Shown piece after piece: positions 16,666-26,785 of a stretch of 36,643 nt of DNA. The stretch is from an uncultured Oscillospiraceae bacterium (GTDB lineage Bacteria; Bacillota; Clostridia; Oscillospirales; Acutalibacteraceae), in the NCBI GenBank assembly GCA_948471205.1, contig CAOKRT010000015.1, positions 1-36,643 on the forward strand, written 5' to 3'. Position numbers and translations under genes: made by a program. How positions within the stretch are numbered: position 1 is the stretch's first letter; each line of letters opens with the position of its first letter. Below the pieces are notes generated by a model. It did not search any database. It was given only the letters and a program-made list of their open reading frames with translations, and was not told the origin of the DNA.

Positions 16666-17502
16666 TTGAACGCAATAGAAATTCAAAATTTATCAAAGGA
16701 TTACAAAGGTTTTAAACTTGATAATATAAGCCTTACTCTGCCCAGCGGTTGCATTATGGGTCTGGTGGGCGAAAACGGCGCAGGAAAAAGTACAACAATC
16801 AAGCTGATTTTGGATATGATAAAAAAATCCGGCGGAGAAATCCGTTTGCTCGGAAAGAAATACACCGCCTGCTCCAAAGAGGATATAGGGGTTGTACTGG
16901 AAGAAAACGGTCTGCCCGAAAGCTTTAATGCAAAGGAGATACATTCTGTTTTCAAAAACATTTACAGACAGTGGGACGAAAACACATTTTATTCCTATCT
17001 GAACCGGTTTCATATTCCGATGAATAAAAAAATCAAAACCTTTTCAAAGGGAATGAAAATGAAACTTTATATTGCTGTTGCCCTTTCCCATAACGCAAAG
17101 CTTCTTATTTTGGATGAAGCAACAAGCGGACTTGACCCTGTTGTGCGTGATGAAATTCTTGATATTTTCTATGATTTTACAAGAGATGAAAACCATTCTG
17201 TATTAATTTCCTCTCACATTGTAAGCGACCTTGAAAAACTTTGCGATTACATTGCCTTTATGCACAAAGGAAAACTGATTTTGTGCGAAGAAAAAGACAA
17301 TCTGCTGAATAATTACAGCATCATACAATGTGATGAAAACACATTAGGCAACATTAACAATAAAGATATTATAAGTGTTCGGAAATCAGAATATGCAGTA
17401 AAAGCAGTAGTAAAAAACACAGCCGTTACAAAAGAAATGAATGCTATGCCTGTAAATCTGGAAGATTTATTTGTGTATATGATAAGGGGGAAGAAATCAT
17501 GA
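16666..17502 (+). CDS. ABC transporter ATP-binding protein, BcrA/YtrB-like
   Basis: 278-residue ATPase: Walker A GENGAGKSTT, signature FSKGMKMKL, Walker B LLILDEATSGLDP, and a switch His in ISSHIVSDLEKL. It starts with TTG at 16666, supported by AGGAGG seven bases upstream, and overlaps the permease by ATGA. In this arrangement (YtrA regulator, ATPase, one ABC-2 permease) the transporter is likely an exporter or a resistance module; the substrate is unknown. Confidence 0.92.
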   Translation: MNAIEIQNLSKDYKGFKLDNISLTLPSGCIMGLVGENGAGKSTTIKLILDMIKKSGGEIRLLGKKYTACSKEDIGVVLEENGLPESFNAKEIHSVFKNIYRQWDENTFYSYLNRFHIPMNKKIKTFSKGMKMKLYIAVALSHNAKLLILDEATSGLDPVVRDEILDIFYDFTRDENHSVLISSHIVSDLEKLCDYIAFMHKGKLILCEEKDNLLNNYSIIQCDENTLGNINNKDIISVRKSEYAVKAVVKNTAVTKEMNAMPVNLEDLFVYMIRGKKS

Positions 17503-18122
17503 AGGGTTTATTGATAAAAGATTTTAAATATATAGCCAAACACCATTTGGGATTTCTGTTTGTTTCCGCATTATTTTTCTGTATGTCCGTTTTTTCAGAT
17601 GCTTCTGTATTTTTTTGCTATTATTCCGTTGCCATGATTTCATTGATGCCTGTTTTTACAATGGCATATGACGAAGCCTATAAATGGAGTAAATATGAAG
17701 CCGTCATTCCTGTAAAAAAACATTTAATTGTTTTGGAAAAATATATTCTTGTTTTCATTGCTTCAATACCGGCAATTTTCATTGAAACAGCAATATTTCA
17801 TTTTTATAAAAAAACAGACCCTCAGACAACCGCAAGCCTTGCATGTATGATGCTTTTTATTTCACTTTTATCTCCTGCTGTTGTTTTACCGTTAAATTTT
17901 CGGTTTGGATATTTAAAAGGAAAATTAATCAATATAATTGTTATAGCTGTTATGGCGGCATCAATTACAGCTATAAATATGAAAAACAGCATTGCACAAA
18001 CAGCAATTGAAAAAAGATTTACACCACTGCCGGATGCGCAGTTATTTGCAGTATTTGCTTTGATAATCATTTCAGTTTCTATATTTATTTCTGTAATGCT
18101 TTACAAAAAAAGAGAATATTAA
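17499..18122 (+). CDS. ABC-2 type transporter permease
   Basis: 207-residue membrane protein with about six hydrophobic segments (for example residues 18-31, 38-55, 75-95, 109-130, 138-160, 180-200), matching the short ABC-2 permeases that pair with BcrA-type ATPases. It has a loop AYDEAYKWSKYEAVIPVKK after the second segment, a feature common in this permease group. No extracellular sensor domain is present. It is co-translated with the ATPase and ends at a terminator shared with the pyr operon. Confidence 0.85.
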   Translation: MKGLLIKDFKYIAKHHLGFLFVSALFFCMSVFSDASVFFCYYSVAMISLMPVFTMAYDEAYKWSKYEAVIPVKKHLIVLEKYILVFIASIPAIFIETAIFHFYKKTDPQTTASLACMMLFISLLSPAVVLPLNFRFGYLKGKLINIIVIAVMAASITAINMKNSIAQTAIEKRFTPLPDAQLFAVFALIIISVSIFISVMLYKKREY

Positions 18123-18131
18123 CAGAAAACA

Positions 18132-18156
18132 AAAAGAGGGCTTTACGCCCTCTTTT
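18132..18156. terminator. Bidirectional terminator, ABC cassette / pyr operon
   Basis: Stem AAAAGAGGGC (18132-18141) / GCCCTCTTTT (18147-18156), loop TTTAC, T-runs on both strands. It ends the rightward ABC cassette and the leftward pyr operon; it touches the pyrI stop codon at 18155-18157. Confidence 0.85.
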
Positions 18157-18562
18157 ATTTTGCCTTTGTTTCGCAGTAAATGCAACGGTAAGTACCTTTA
18201 TTATCTGTTAATTCAAACACATAATCAATATCTTCCGCATTGGAAATACAGCGCGGATTTGAGCACTTGACAACATTTACTATTTTTTCGGGAAGCGTTA
18301 ATGCCTTTTTCTCGGCTTTGCCGTTTTTGATAATATTAACCGTAATGTCCGAATCTATATAGCCAAGTACATCAAGGTTTATATCAATCAGCTCATTTAT
18401 TTTAATTATATCCTTAACGCCCTGTTTTACTGATTTTGCATTTTGAATAATTGCAACCTGACATTTAAGCTTATTCAGTTTCAACGCTTCATAAACTTTC
18501 ATACCGTTTCCGGCCTTTATATGATCAAGCACAATACCGTTTTCAATTTCATCTATTTTCAT
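18155..18562 (-). CDS. pyrI: Aspartate carbamoyltransferase regulatory subunit
   Basis: 135 residues. The N-terminal part is the nucleotide-binding allosteric domain; the C-terminal zinc domain has Cys100 and Cys105 (CSNPRC) and Cys127 and Cys130 (CIYC), which hold the zinc that docks onto PyrB. It should give allosteric control (CTP/ATP) to the ATCase. The ATG at 18562 is chosen because GGGAGGT precedes it and it overlaps the pyrB stop as ATGA; an upstream ATG at 18580 lacks a ribosome site. Last gene of the pyr operon. PyrI is absent from Bacillus but known in many Clostridia. Confidence 0.94.
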   Translation of the reverse strand: MKIDEIENGIVLDHIKAGNGMKVYEALKLNKLKCQVAIIQNAKSVKQGVKDIIKINELIDINLDVLGYIDSDITVNIIKNGKAEKKALTLPEKIVNVVKCSNPRCISNAEDIDYVFELTDNKGTYRCIYCETKAK

Positions 18563-19485
18563 GAAAGCGCACCTCCCCATTTAAGAAGTGTAATGATAAG
18601 CGCCATACGAACGAATTTTCCGTTCAATGCCTGCACAAAATATTTTGCTCTTGGGTCATCATCCACGGCTGTTGTAATTTCATTCACTCTTGGCAACGGG
18701 TGCATAATTGTTAAGTCTGCCTTTGCATTTTGAAGTTTATCCGTATCCAGAATAAAGGCGTCCTTATATTTCAGATATTCATCCTCCGAAAAGAAACGTT
18801 CACGCTGAATTCTTGTCATATACAGAATATCAAGCTGGGGCATAACGGCTTCCATATCGTCTGTTTCTATATATTCCATTCCCTTTTCTTCAAGATAATT
18901 TGTTTTAATGTAATCGGGAACAGAAAGTTCTTTAGGTGCAATAAGAACAAACTTAATATTGCTGTAACGGCACATAGCCTTAATAAGACTGTGAACCGTT
19001 CTGCCGAATTTTAAATCACCGCAAAGCCCGATGGTCAGATTATCAAATCTTCCCTTTTCCCTGAAAACAGTAAGTAAATCCGTCAGGGTCTGCGTCGGGT
19101 GGCTGTGACCGCCGTCTCCTGCATTGATAACAGGAACATCACTTTTACAGGAAGCAACTCTGGGTGCACCCTCAAGCGGATGACGCATAGCAATAATATC
19201 TGCATAGCAGGATACCATTTTGATGGTATCACTTACAGATTCCCCCTTAGAGGCACTTGAGGATGACGCTTCTGAAAATCCCAGCACATTGCCGCCAAGC
19301 TCCATCATAGCAGCCTCAAAGGATAATCTGGTTCTGGTGCTCGGTTCAAAGAAAAGAGTTGCAAGCTTTTTTCCGTCACACATATGCGAATATTTCTGCT
19401 TGTTTTCGATGATATCCATTGCAAGCGCAACCAAATCATCTATTTCTTTAACAGATAAATCTGTTGTATCCAATAAGTGACGCAT
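18559..19485 (-). CDS. pyrB: Aspartate carbamoyltransferase catalytic subunit
   Basis: Joins carbamoyl phosphate and aspartate to carbamoyl-aspartate. The 308 residues include the carbamoyl-phosphate loop [11 protein letters not shown] (about 47-57), the SSSASKGES loop that reaches into the neighbouring active site, and HPLPRVNEI in the aspartate-binding domain. Coupled to pyrI by a four-base overlap, so the holoenzyme should be the allosteric catalytic/regulatory type. Confidence 0.97.
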   Translation of the reverse strand: MRHLLDTTDLSVKEIDDLVALAMDIIENKQKYSHMCDGKKLATLFFEPSTRTRLSFEAAMMELGGNVLGFSEASSSSASKGESVSDTIKMVSCYADIIAMRHPLEGAPRVASCKSDVPVINAGDGGHSHPTQTLTDLLTVFREKGRFDNLTIGLCGDLKFGRTVHSLIKAMCRYSNIKFVLIAPKELSVPDYIKTNYLEEKGMEYIETDDMEAVMPQLDILYMTRIQRERFFSEDEYLKYKDAFILDTDKLQNAKADLTIMHPLPRVNEITTAVDDDPRAKYFVQALNGKFVRMALIITLLKWGGALS

Positions 19486-19505
19486 TTTCAGCTTCCTTTC
19501 TTTGC

Positions 19506-20162
19506 TTATGCTTTTGCTCCGTTTATTTTAAGATAATTCTTTATACGTTCAACATTTTCCCGGTTTGTATCATCTTCTTCAAGATATTCAATAATATCAT
19601 AAACATCAACAACCGAATATACAGGGAAACCGTATTCGTCCGCAACCTCTGCGATTGCCGATTTATCCGTCTGCCCTTTTTCTTTGCGGTCAACCATAAC
19701 GAATGTTGCGGCAACACTTGTACCTTCAAGTTTTGAAAGAATAGCCATACTTTCTCTTATCGCTGTTCCGGCAGTAACAACATCCTCAACAATAACAATT
19801 TCTTCGCCCTGCTTGGGTGTGTAGCCTACAAATACACCGCCTTCGCCATGGTCTTTTTCCTCTTTTCTGTTAAAGAAAAACGGAACATCAAGCCCTTCTT
19901 TTGCAAGGGCAACCGCAACTGAAACAGCAATCGGAATACCTTTATAGGCAGGTCCGTAAAGAACCGACTTTTTATTGCCTATCTTATCAAAATAAGCCTT
20001 TGCATAAAATTCGCCCAGTTTCTGTATTTGTTCACCGGTTTTAATATCGCCCGCATTAATGAAATAGGGGATTTTTCTGCCGCTTTTTGCAGTAAAATCA
20101 CCAAACTTCAAAACGCCTGCATCCTCTAAAAATTTTATAAATTCCTTTTTATAACCTTCCAT
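19506..20162 (-). CDS. pyrE: Orotate phosphoribosyltransferase
   Basis: Makes orotidine 5-phosphate from orotate and PRPP. The PRPP-binding motif [17 protein letters not shown] is clear, and the flexible-loop region ([12 protein letters not shown]) is intact. The start at 20162 ([14 protein letters not shown], 218 residues) is preferred because AAGGAG lies seven bases before it; the longer frame would run back into pyrF. Twelve bases separate it from the pyrF stop. Confidence 0.96.
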   Translation of the reverse strand: MEGYKKEFIKFLEDAGVLKFGDFTAKSGRKIPYFINAGDIKTGEQIQKLGEFYAKAYFDKIGNKKSVLYGPAYKGIPIAVSVAVALAKEGLDVPFFFNRKEEKDHGEGGVFVGYTPKQGEEIVIVEDVVTAGTAIRESMAILSKLEGTSVAATFVMVDRKEKGQTDKSAIAEVADEYGFPVYSVVDVYDIIEYLEEDDTNRENVERIKNYLKINGAKA

Positions 20163-20173
20163 ATGCAATCTCC

Positions 20174-20872
20174 TTATCCCACAAATTCCTTTACGCATCT
20201 TCTGTATGCTTCAACAGGATTTTCTGCCGCAGTTATCGGTCTGCCGACTACAATATAATCAGAGCCTATTTCCTTTGCTTTTTCAGGTGTTGTTACCCTT
20301 ACCTGATCGCCTACGTCGCCGTCTGCAAAGCGCACACCGGGTGTAACTGTCATAAATTCTTTTCCGCAGGCTTCCTTAACCATTCCTGCTTCAAGCGGAG
20401 AACACACAACACCGTCAAGTCCTGCGGCCTTGGCATTTTCTGCATACTTAACAATTGTATCGTTAATGGAAGCATTGATAAGAAGTTCATTCTGCATTCT
20501 TGCTTCACTTGTGGATGTAAGCTGTGTTACAGCAATAAGAATCGGGCGTGTGCCGTCTTCCTTAGTAAGTCCTTCAACAGCGGCTTTCATCATTTCCACC
20601 GTTCCTGCGGCATGAAGATTTGTCATATCAACATCAAGTGAAGATAAAACAGACATTGCCTTTTTTACCGTATTCGGAATATCATGAAGCTTTAAATCCA
20701 GAAAAATCCTGTGCCCTCTTTTCTTGATTTCTTTTACAATAGAAGGACCTTCTGCATAATAAAGCTCCATACCTATTTTTACAAAAGGCTTTTCTTCTGT
20801 AAATTTGTCAAGAAAATTGAATGTAGCTTCGGCACTGCTGAAATCGCAGGCAATAATTACATCTTTTCCCAT
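20174..20872 (-). CDS. pyrF: Orotidine 5-phosphate decarboxylase
   Basis: Last step to UMP. 232 residues, TIM barrel. [17 protein letters not shown] at the N-terminus and [16 protein letters not shown] carry the Asp-Lys-Asp catalytic array; the C-terminal [16 protein letters not shown] binds phosphate. It is the compact PyrF type 1. Its start directly abuts the pyrD stop codon. Confidence 0.97.
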   Translation of the reverse strand: MGKDVIIACDFSSAEATFNFLDKFTEEKPFVKIGMELYYAEGPSIVKEIKKRGHRIFLDLKLHDIPNTVKKAMSVLSSLDVDMTNLHAAGTVEMMKAAVEGLTKEDGTRPILIAVTQLTSTSEARMQNELLINASINDTIVKYAENAKAAGLDGVVCSPLEAGMVKEACGKEFMTVTPGVRFADGDVGDQVRVTTPEKAKEIGSDYIVVGRPITAAENPVEAYRRCVKEFVG

Positions 20873-21784
20873 TTAATCAATCACTCCTATAATATCACTT
20901 AATTTTTCTATGCCGAGTTTTTCACATTCCCCCGGCAATAATTCAATAATTTCCTTGCATATATACGGATTAATAAGATTTGCCGCACCGATTTCCACGG
21001 CTGACGCACCCGCCATCATCATTTCTATAACATCCTTTGCCGACGAAACGCCGCCGCATCCGATTACAGGAATTTTACAGGCTTTTGCAACCTGATAAAC
21101 CATTCTTACAGCAACAGGAAAAACAGCGTCTCCGCTGAAACCGCCCATTGTATTTGCAATAACAGGTACTCTGCGCTTTAAATCAATTCTCATGCCGAGC
21201 ATGGTATTGATAAGGCATATACCGTCTGCACCGGCGTCCTCACAGGCCTTTGCAATTGACACAATATCCGTTACATTGGGTGTAAGTTTTATCACAACAG
21301 GCTTTTTGGTTACAGCCTTAACCGCTCTGGTAACCTCTGCCGCACAGGCCGCTTCCGTTCCAAAACTCATTCCGCCGCCATGAACATTGGGGCAGCTTAT
21401 ATTAACCTCAAGAATGCCAACCTGTTCCTGCTTATCAAGCAATGCACAGGTATAAACATAATCCTCAACGGAAAAACCGCCTACATTCGCAATAACCTTT
21501 TTATGAAAATAGTTTTTCATTTCCGGCAGTTCATGCTCTATTACATGATGCACACCGGGATTCTGCAATCCCACCGCATTAATCATTCCTGCCTTGCATT
21601 CTGCAATTCTTGGTGTGGGATTTCCGAAGCGTGCTTCCCTTGTTGTTCCTTTAAAAGAAAATGATCCCAATATATTTATGTCATAAAAATCTTTAAATTC
21701 TTTGCCGTAACCAAAGGTTCCGCTTGCAGGAATAACCGGGTTATCCATCTGCATACCGCAGAGATTTACTGATAAATCTACCAT
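20873..21784 (-). CDS. pyrD: Dihydroorotate dehydrogenase, class 1B catalytic subunit
   Basis: FMN-dependent oxidation of dihydroorotate to orotate, with electrons passed to NAD through PyrK. NISCPNVHGGG holds the class 1 catalytic cysteine, and CGGVSSAKDVIEMMMAGASAV is the phosphate/FMN end of the barrel. The start at 21784 (MVDLSVNLCG, 303 residues) follows GGGAGGAG and overlaps the end of pyrK by seven bases; the upstream in-frame codons belong to pyrK's coding region. Confidence 0.96.
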   Translation of the reverse strand: MVDLSVNLCGMQMDNPVIPASGTFGYGKEFKDFYDINILGSFSFKGTTREARFGNPTPRIAECKAGMINAVGLQNPGVHHVIEHELPEMKNYFHKKVIANVGGFSVEDYVYTCALLDKQEQVGILEVNISCPNVHGGGMSFGTEAACAAEVTRAVKAVTKKPVVIKLTPNVTDIVSIAKACEDAGADGICLINTMLGMRIDLKRRVPVIANTMGGFSGDAVFPVAVRMVYQVAKACKIPVIGCGGVSSAKDVIEMMMAGASAVEIGAANLINPYICKEIIELLPGECEKLGIEKLSDIIGVID

Positions 21785-22506
21785 ATAATCTCCTCCCTTA
21801 CAAGAACAGGACCATCCTTGCATATACGCTTATCGCCGTATTTTGTTTTGCAGGAGCAACCCATACACGCGCCGAAGCCGCAGCCCATTCGTTCTTCAAA
21901 GCTGTACTGCCCGGAAGTTTTAACTGCATTTTCTATTGCCCTGAACATCGGCATAGGACCGCAGGTATAGAAATAATCATAATTCTGCGGCAGCGCATCT
22001 GTTACAAAGCCCTTTACTCCGTAAGAACCGTCGGCAGTTGCAACAATAACATCTGCGCCAAGTGCCCTGAACTCGTCTTCATAAAATATTTCGTTTTCTG
22101 TATTAAATCCCAAAATCACAGTCGGCTTCTGCCCCGCTGCTATAAGACATTTGGTAAGATTATACATAGGCGGCACACCCACGCCGCCGCCGATTACAAG
22201 CGGATTTTCCGATTTGCTTATATCAAATCCGTTTCCAAGTCCCGTAATACAGTCTATTTCCATGCCTGCTGCCATTTCTGACATCTGCTTTGTTCCTTCA
22301 CCGACAACCTTATAAATAATGGTTATTGTTTTATCATCGTAATCACATACGGATATAGGACGGCGAAGGAATTTACCCTCTAATTTAAGATTTATAAACT
22401 GACCCGGAGCGGTAATATACTGTGTATCACCCTCCAAAATCATTTTATAAACATCCTTTGTTAATGCTTTATTTTCTGAAATTGTGTAAATATTCTGTTT
22501 ATACAT
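21778..22506 (-). CDS. pyrK: Dihydroorotate dehydrogenase electron-transfer subunit
   Basis: FAD and 2Fe-2S subunit of the PyrDK complex, 242 residues. FAD-binding RRPISVCDYD, an NAD-binding GGGVGVPPMYNL, and a C-terminal cluster motif ERMGCGFGACMGCSC with a later Cys (RICKDGPV) that together bind the 2Fe-2S centre. Sits three bases after pyrAB and overlaps pyrD, as expected for subunits made together. Confidence 0.96.
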   Translation of the reverse strand: MYKQNIYTISENKALTKDVYKMILEGDTQYITAPGQFINLKLEGKFLRRPISVCDYDDKTITIIYKVVGEGTKQMSEMAAGMEIDCITGLGNGFDISKSENPLVIGGGVGVPPMYNLTKCLIAAGQKPTVILGFNTENEIFYEDEFRALGADVIVATADGSYGVKGFVTDALPQNYDYFYTCGPMPMFRAIENAVKTSGQYSFEERMGCGFGACMGCSCKTKYGDKRICKDGPVLVREEIIW

Positions 22507-22509
22507 AAA

Positions 22510-25500
22510 TTACTCCGCATCTATCGTTGACACCCCAAGGGTTATTTCTTCAAGAACATCAAGAAGAACCTTAACCGTATCAAGAGATGTAAACATTGTA
22601 ACATTATTCTCAACAGCAGCACGGCGGATTTCAGAACCGTCTGAATGACTGTCGCCATGGCTTACATCAATTGTATTGATTACATAGGCTATATGCCCCT
22701 GGCGAAGTGCCATCAGAATTTCGTCACTGCCGTCACTTGTCAGTTTTGCACGGATTCTTGTTCTTATTCCGTGCTCTTTCAGGAATCTGGCGGTTCCCTC
22801 TGTTGCTTCAATATTAAAGCCTAAATCGTAAAAGCGCTTTATCAGCGGCAAAGCTGTCGGCTTATCCATATCTGCAATTGTAACAAGGACTGTGCCGTAA
22901 TTGGATACATTCAATCCGCTTGCCTGAATCGCTTTGAATAACGCTCTGTTCAATGAATTATCATATCCTATTGCTTCTCCTGTTGATTTCATTTCAGGAG
23001 AAAGATATGTATCCATGCCCTTCAGCTTTGAGAAAGAAAAGGCAGGCGCCTTAACATACCAGCGCTTCTTTTCCTTTGGATAAACCTCTGTTATTCCCTG
23101 CTCCTTTAAGCTGTGCCCAAGAATAACCTGTGTAGCAATATGTGCCATCGGCACAGAAGTTGCTTTTGAAAGGAACGGCACTGTTCTTGAAGAACGGGGA
23201 TTCACCTCTATAACAAATACATCATCATTTGAATCTGCTATAAACTGAATATTAAACAAACCGATTATACCGATTGCTTTTCCGAGCTTCACGGTATAGT
23301 CAATAATCTTATCTTTAACAGCCTGCGAAACATCAAAGGTCGGATAAACAGAAATAGAGTCACCGCTGTGAACGCCCGTTCTTTCAACATGCTCCATAAT
23401 GCCCGGAATGAAAACATTCTCACCGTCGCATATTGCGTCCACCTCAAGCTCTTTTCCCATAATATATTTATCTACAAGCACCGGCTGGTCTGTATTGATT
23501 TCAACAGCAGTCTGAAGATAATGGCGCAAACTTTCTTCATTGGCAACAATCTGCATTGCTCTGCCGCCGAGTACGAATGACGGACGCACAAGCACAGGAT
23601 AGCCGATATTTTCAGCAACTTTAACGCCTGCTTCAATATCTGTTACAGCAAGACCCTTTGGCTGCGGAATGCCAAGCTCTGTCATTACCTTTTCAAAAGA
23701 ATCCCTGTTTTCAGCCTTGTCGATTGCTGAAACATCCGTGCCTATAATCGGTACACCAAGCGCATCAAGCGGCGGGGCAAGATTTATGGCTGTCTGCCCG
23801 CCGAGGGAAACAACAATGCCCATCGGTTTTTCAAGTTCAATTACATTCATTACATCTTCAACGGTAAGCGGTTCAAAATAAAGCTTATCCGATGTAGTAT
23901 AATCCGTTGAAACCGTTTCGGGGTTATTATTGATAATAATTGCTTCATAGCCGGCTTCACGGATAGACCAGATTGCATGAACCGTTGAATAGTCAAATTC
24001 CACACCCTGTCCTATACGGATAGGACCCGAACCAAGAACGATAATCTTCTTTTTATCTGAAATGATGCTTTCATTTTCATCTTCATATGTTGAATAGAAA
24101 TAAGGCACATACGAATCAAATTCCGACGCGCATGTATCTATCATTTTATAAACCGGGAAAATGCCGTTTTCTTTTCGCATAGCAAAAATTTCGGCTTCCG
24201 TCATATCCCACATTTTACCGATGAATTTATCGGAAACGCCCATTTTCTTTGCGTCTTTCAGAAGCTCTGCATCTTTTGGTTTTGCTTTAAGTTCTTTTTC
24301 AAAATCTACAATGTTTTTGAATTTTTCAATAAAGAACATATCTATCTTTGTTGCATTGTAAATTCTGTTCAAATCAACCTTCATTCTGATAAGCTGCGCA
24401 ATTGCATACAATCTGTCGTCCGTACCGATTTTTATATAATCAAGAAGCTCATCAACCGAATAATCGTCAAATTTGCTGAGATAAAGATGGCATACGCCGG
24501 TTTCAAGAGAACGAACGGCTTTAAGCAGGCTTTCTTCAATGGTTCTTCCGATTGCCATAACCTCGCCTGTTGCCTTCATCTGTGTATTAAGGCTGTTGTT
24601 TGCATCTGCAAATTTGTCAAACGGAAAACGTGCAATTTTAGAAACCACATAATCAAGCGTTGGTTCAAAGGAAGCAGGTGTATTTGCAATCTGAATTTCA
24701 TCAAGATGCATGCCAACTGCAATTTTGGCAGATACTCTTGCAATCGGATAGCCTGATGCCTTTGATGCAAGCGCAGAGGAACGCGATACACGCGGATTTA
24801 CCTCTATCAGATAATACTGGAAAGAATGCGGATCAAGCGCAAACTGCACATTGCATCCGCCTTCAATATTAAGCTCTCTGATAATACGCAGAGCAGAATC
24901 GCGGAGCATATGATATTCCTTATTGGTAAGTGTCTGCGACGGACAGACAACAATTGAATCGCCTGTATGAATACCGACCGGGTCTATATTTTCCATATTA
25001 CAGATTGTAATGGCCGTATCGTTGGCATCACGCATTACTTCATATTCAATTTCCTTGTAGCCTTTTATACTTTTTTCAACCAGTACCTGATGAACCGGAG
25101 AAAGCGCAAGCGCATTTTTAAGCATAAGACTGCATTCTTCCTCGTCATCGGCAAAACCGCCGCCCGTTCCGCCAAGCGTAAAAGCAGGGCGAAGTACAAC
25201 CGGATAACCGATTTTTTCTGCAATTTCAAGACCTTCTTCCAGTGTATTGCATATATCGGAAGGAAGAACAGGTTCACCGAGTTTTTCACAAAGATCCTTA
25301 AACAGTTCTCTGTCCTCTGCCCTTTCAATTGCTTCAAAGCGAGTGCCGAGTATTTCAACATCACATTCCTCAAGTATTCCCTTTTTTGCAAGCTGAACAG
25401 CAAGATTCAGACCTGTCTGACCGCCAAGCGAAGGAAGAATGGCATCCGGGCGTTCATGGCGGATTATTCTTGCAACATATTCAAGGTTTAAAGGTTCCAT

Positions 25501-25695
25501 ATATACCTTATCGGCAATATCCGTATCTGTCATGATTGTGGCAGGGTTTGAGTTGATAAGAACAACCTCATACCCCTCTTCACGAAGAGAAAGGCATGCC
25601 TGCGTTCCCGAATAATCAAATTCGGCAGCCTGTCCGATTACAATAGGACCTGAGCCGATTACAAGTATTTTATGTATATCTGTACGCTTTGGCAT
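22510..25695 (-). CDS. pyrAB: Carbamoyl-phosphate synthase large subunit, pyrimidine-type
   Basis: 1061 residues, the normal CarB length, with two ATP-grasp halves ([20 protein letters not shown] and [20 protein letters not shown]) and a C-terminal MGS effector domain. That domain keeps the T-x-G-T motif (EATEGTARF) and the I-N-T motif (YVINTIDV) that bind UMP in regulated synthases, unlike the arginine-operon copy at 7865. This supports pyrimidine feedback control, by inference. AGGAGG lies eight bases before the ATG. No fusion partner is attached here. Confidence 0.97.
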   Translation of the reverse strand: MPKRTDIHKILVIGSGPIVIGQAAEFDYSGTQACLSLREEGYEVVLINSNPATIMTDTDIADKVYMEPLNLEYVARIIRHERPDAILPSLGGQTGLNLAVQLAKKGILEECDVEILGTRFEAIERAEDRELFKDLCEKLGEPVLPSDICNTLEEGLEIAEKIGYPVVLRPAFTLGGTGGGFADDEEECSLMLKNALALSPVHQVLVEKSIKGYKEIEYEVMRDANDTAITICNMENIDPVGIHTGDSIVVCPSQTLTNKEYHMLRDSALRIIRELNIEGGCNVQFALDPHSFQYYLIEVNPRVSRSSALASKASGYPIARVSAKIAVGMHLDEIQIANTPASFEPTLDYVVSKIARFPFDKFADANNSLNTQMKATGEVMAIGRTIEESLLKAVRSLETGVCHLYLSKFDDYSVDELLDYIKIGTDDRLYAIAQLIRMKVDLNRIYNATKIDMFFIEKFKNIVDFEKELKAKPKDAELLKDAKKMGVSDKFIGKMWDMTEAEIFAMRKENGIFPVYKMIDTCASEFDSYVPYFYSTYEDENESIISDKKKIIVLGSGPIRIGQGVEFDYSTVHAIWSIREAGYEAIIINNNPETVSTDYTTSDKLYFEPLTVEDVMNVIELEKPMGIVVSLGGQTAINLAPPLDALGVPIIGTDVSAIDKAENRDSFEKVMTELGIPQPKGLAVTDIEAGVKVAENIGYPVLVRPSFVLGGRAMQIVANEESLRHYLQTAVEINTDQPVLVDKYIMGKELEVDAICDGENVFIPGIMEHVERTGVHSGDSISVYPTFDVSQAVKDKIIDYTVKLGKAIGIIGLFNIQFIADSNDDVFVIEVNPRSSRTVPFLSKATSVPMAHIATQVILGHSLKEQGITEVYPKEKKRWYVKAPAFSFSKLKGMDTYLSPEMKSTGEAIGYDNSLNRALFKAIQASGLNVSNYGTVLVTIADMDKPTALPLIKRFYDLGFNIEATEGTARFLKEHGIRTRIRAKLTSDGSDEILMALRQGHIAYVINTIDVSHGDSHSDGSEIRRAAVENNVTMFTSLDTVKVLLDVLEEITLGVSTIDAE

Positions 25696-25696
25696 A

Positions 25697-26785
25697 TTAC
25701 TCAGCCTCCTTTTCCATCAGTGATATAAATTTATCAAAAAGATATGCACTGTCCTGCGGACCGGGTGCGCTTTCAGGATGATACTGAACAGAAAACAGCC
25801 TGTTTTCCATACTTTCAACACCTTCTGCCGTATTATCAAGCAGATTTTTATGCGTAAGCGTAAGTTCCGTGCCCGCAAGTGAGTTAACATCCACCGCATA
25901 GGAATGATTCTGCGAGGTTATTTCAATTTTACCTGTTTCCAGGTTCATAACAGGATGATTTCCGCCGCGGTGACCGAATTTCATCTTGAATGTTGCAGCG
26001 CCGAGCGCAAGTGAAATCATCTGATGACCAAGGCAAATTCCGAAAATAGGAAGTTTGCCTTTAAGCTGTCTTACAACGCTTATCACCGTCTGAACATCCT
26101 CCGGATTTCCCGGACCGTTTGAAAGAAACAGACCGTCCGGATTCATATTCATAATCTCTTCAGCCGAAGTATCAAACGGAACCACTGTAACATTGCAGCC
26201 TTTTTCATTCAGTTTTCTTACAATATTCATTTTAATGCCGCAGTCTATTGCAACAACATCATATTTATGATTCGGCGTTCTTGAATACCAGCGCTTTTTA
26301 CAGCTTACACGGCTTACCATATCTGTCGGCAACACATAGGATTTTACCTTTGCAAGCGCTTCCTCATAAGGTGTTGAAGCATCTGTAATAAGCACCTTCT
26401 GGCTTCCCTCATCACGGATAATTCTTGTGATTTTTCTTGTATCAACACCGCTGATACCCGGTATGCCGTATTCATCCAGCACCTCAGACAAAGTTTTGGT
26501 ATAGCGGAAATTAGACGGCAAATCGTTATATTCCCTTACAATAAGACCGCCCATGGTAGGTACTCTTGTTTCGTAATCTTCATCTGTCATTCCGTAATTT
26601 CCGATAAGCGGATACGTCATACAAACCATCTGATCTGTATAGGACGGGTCGGAAATAATTTCCTGATAACCCGCCATGGATGTGTTGAAAACAATTTCAT
26701 TCACTGCCTCTTTATCTGCGCCGAAGGCATAGCCGTAAAATTCACTGCCGTTTTCAAGCACTATTTTTTTGTTAAATGGCTTCAT
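25697..26785 (-). CDS. pyrAA: Carbamoyl-phosphate synthase small subunit, pyrimidine-type
   Basis: Glutaminase subunit partner of pyrAB, 362 residues. [15 protein letters not shown] holds the catalytic cysteine and [11 protein letters not shown] the catalytic His/Glu. The ATG at 26785 is preferred, about eight bases after AGGAGA; a TTG at 26791 is in frame but too close to that site. Start overlaps the end of pyrC by 14 bases. Confidence 0.95.
   Translation of the reverse strand: MKPFNKKIVLENGSEFYGYAFGADKEAVNEIVFNTSMAGYQEIISDPSYTDQMVCMTYPLIGNYGMTDEDYETRVPTMGGLIVREYNDLPSNFRYTKTLSEVLDEYGIPGISGVDTRKITRIIRDEGSQKVLITDASTPYEEALAKVKSYVLPTDMVSRVSCKKRWYSRTPNHKYDVVAIDCGIKMNIVRKLNEKGCNVTVVPFDTSAEEIMNMNPDGLFLSNGPGNPEDVQTVISVVRQLKGKLPIFGICLGHQMISLALGAATFKMKFGHRGGNHPVMNLETGKIEITSQNHSYAVDVNSLAGTELTLTHKNLLDNTAEGVESMENRLFSVQYHPESAPGPQDSAYLFDKFISLMEKEAE

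Noticed and set aside
24967-25491. 174-residue plus-strand open frame inside pyrAB
   Set aside because: Antisense shadow of a conserved CarB sequence with no ribosome site or family motif.
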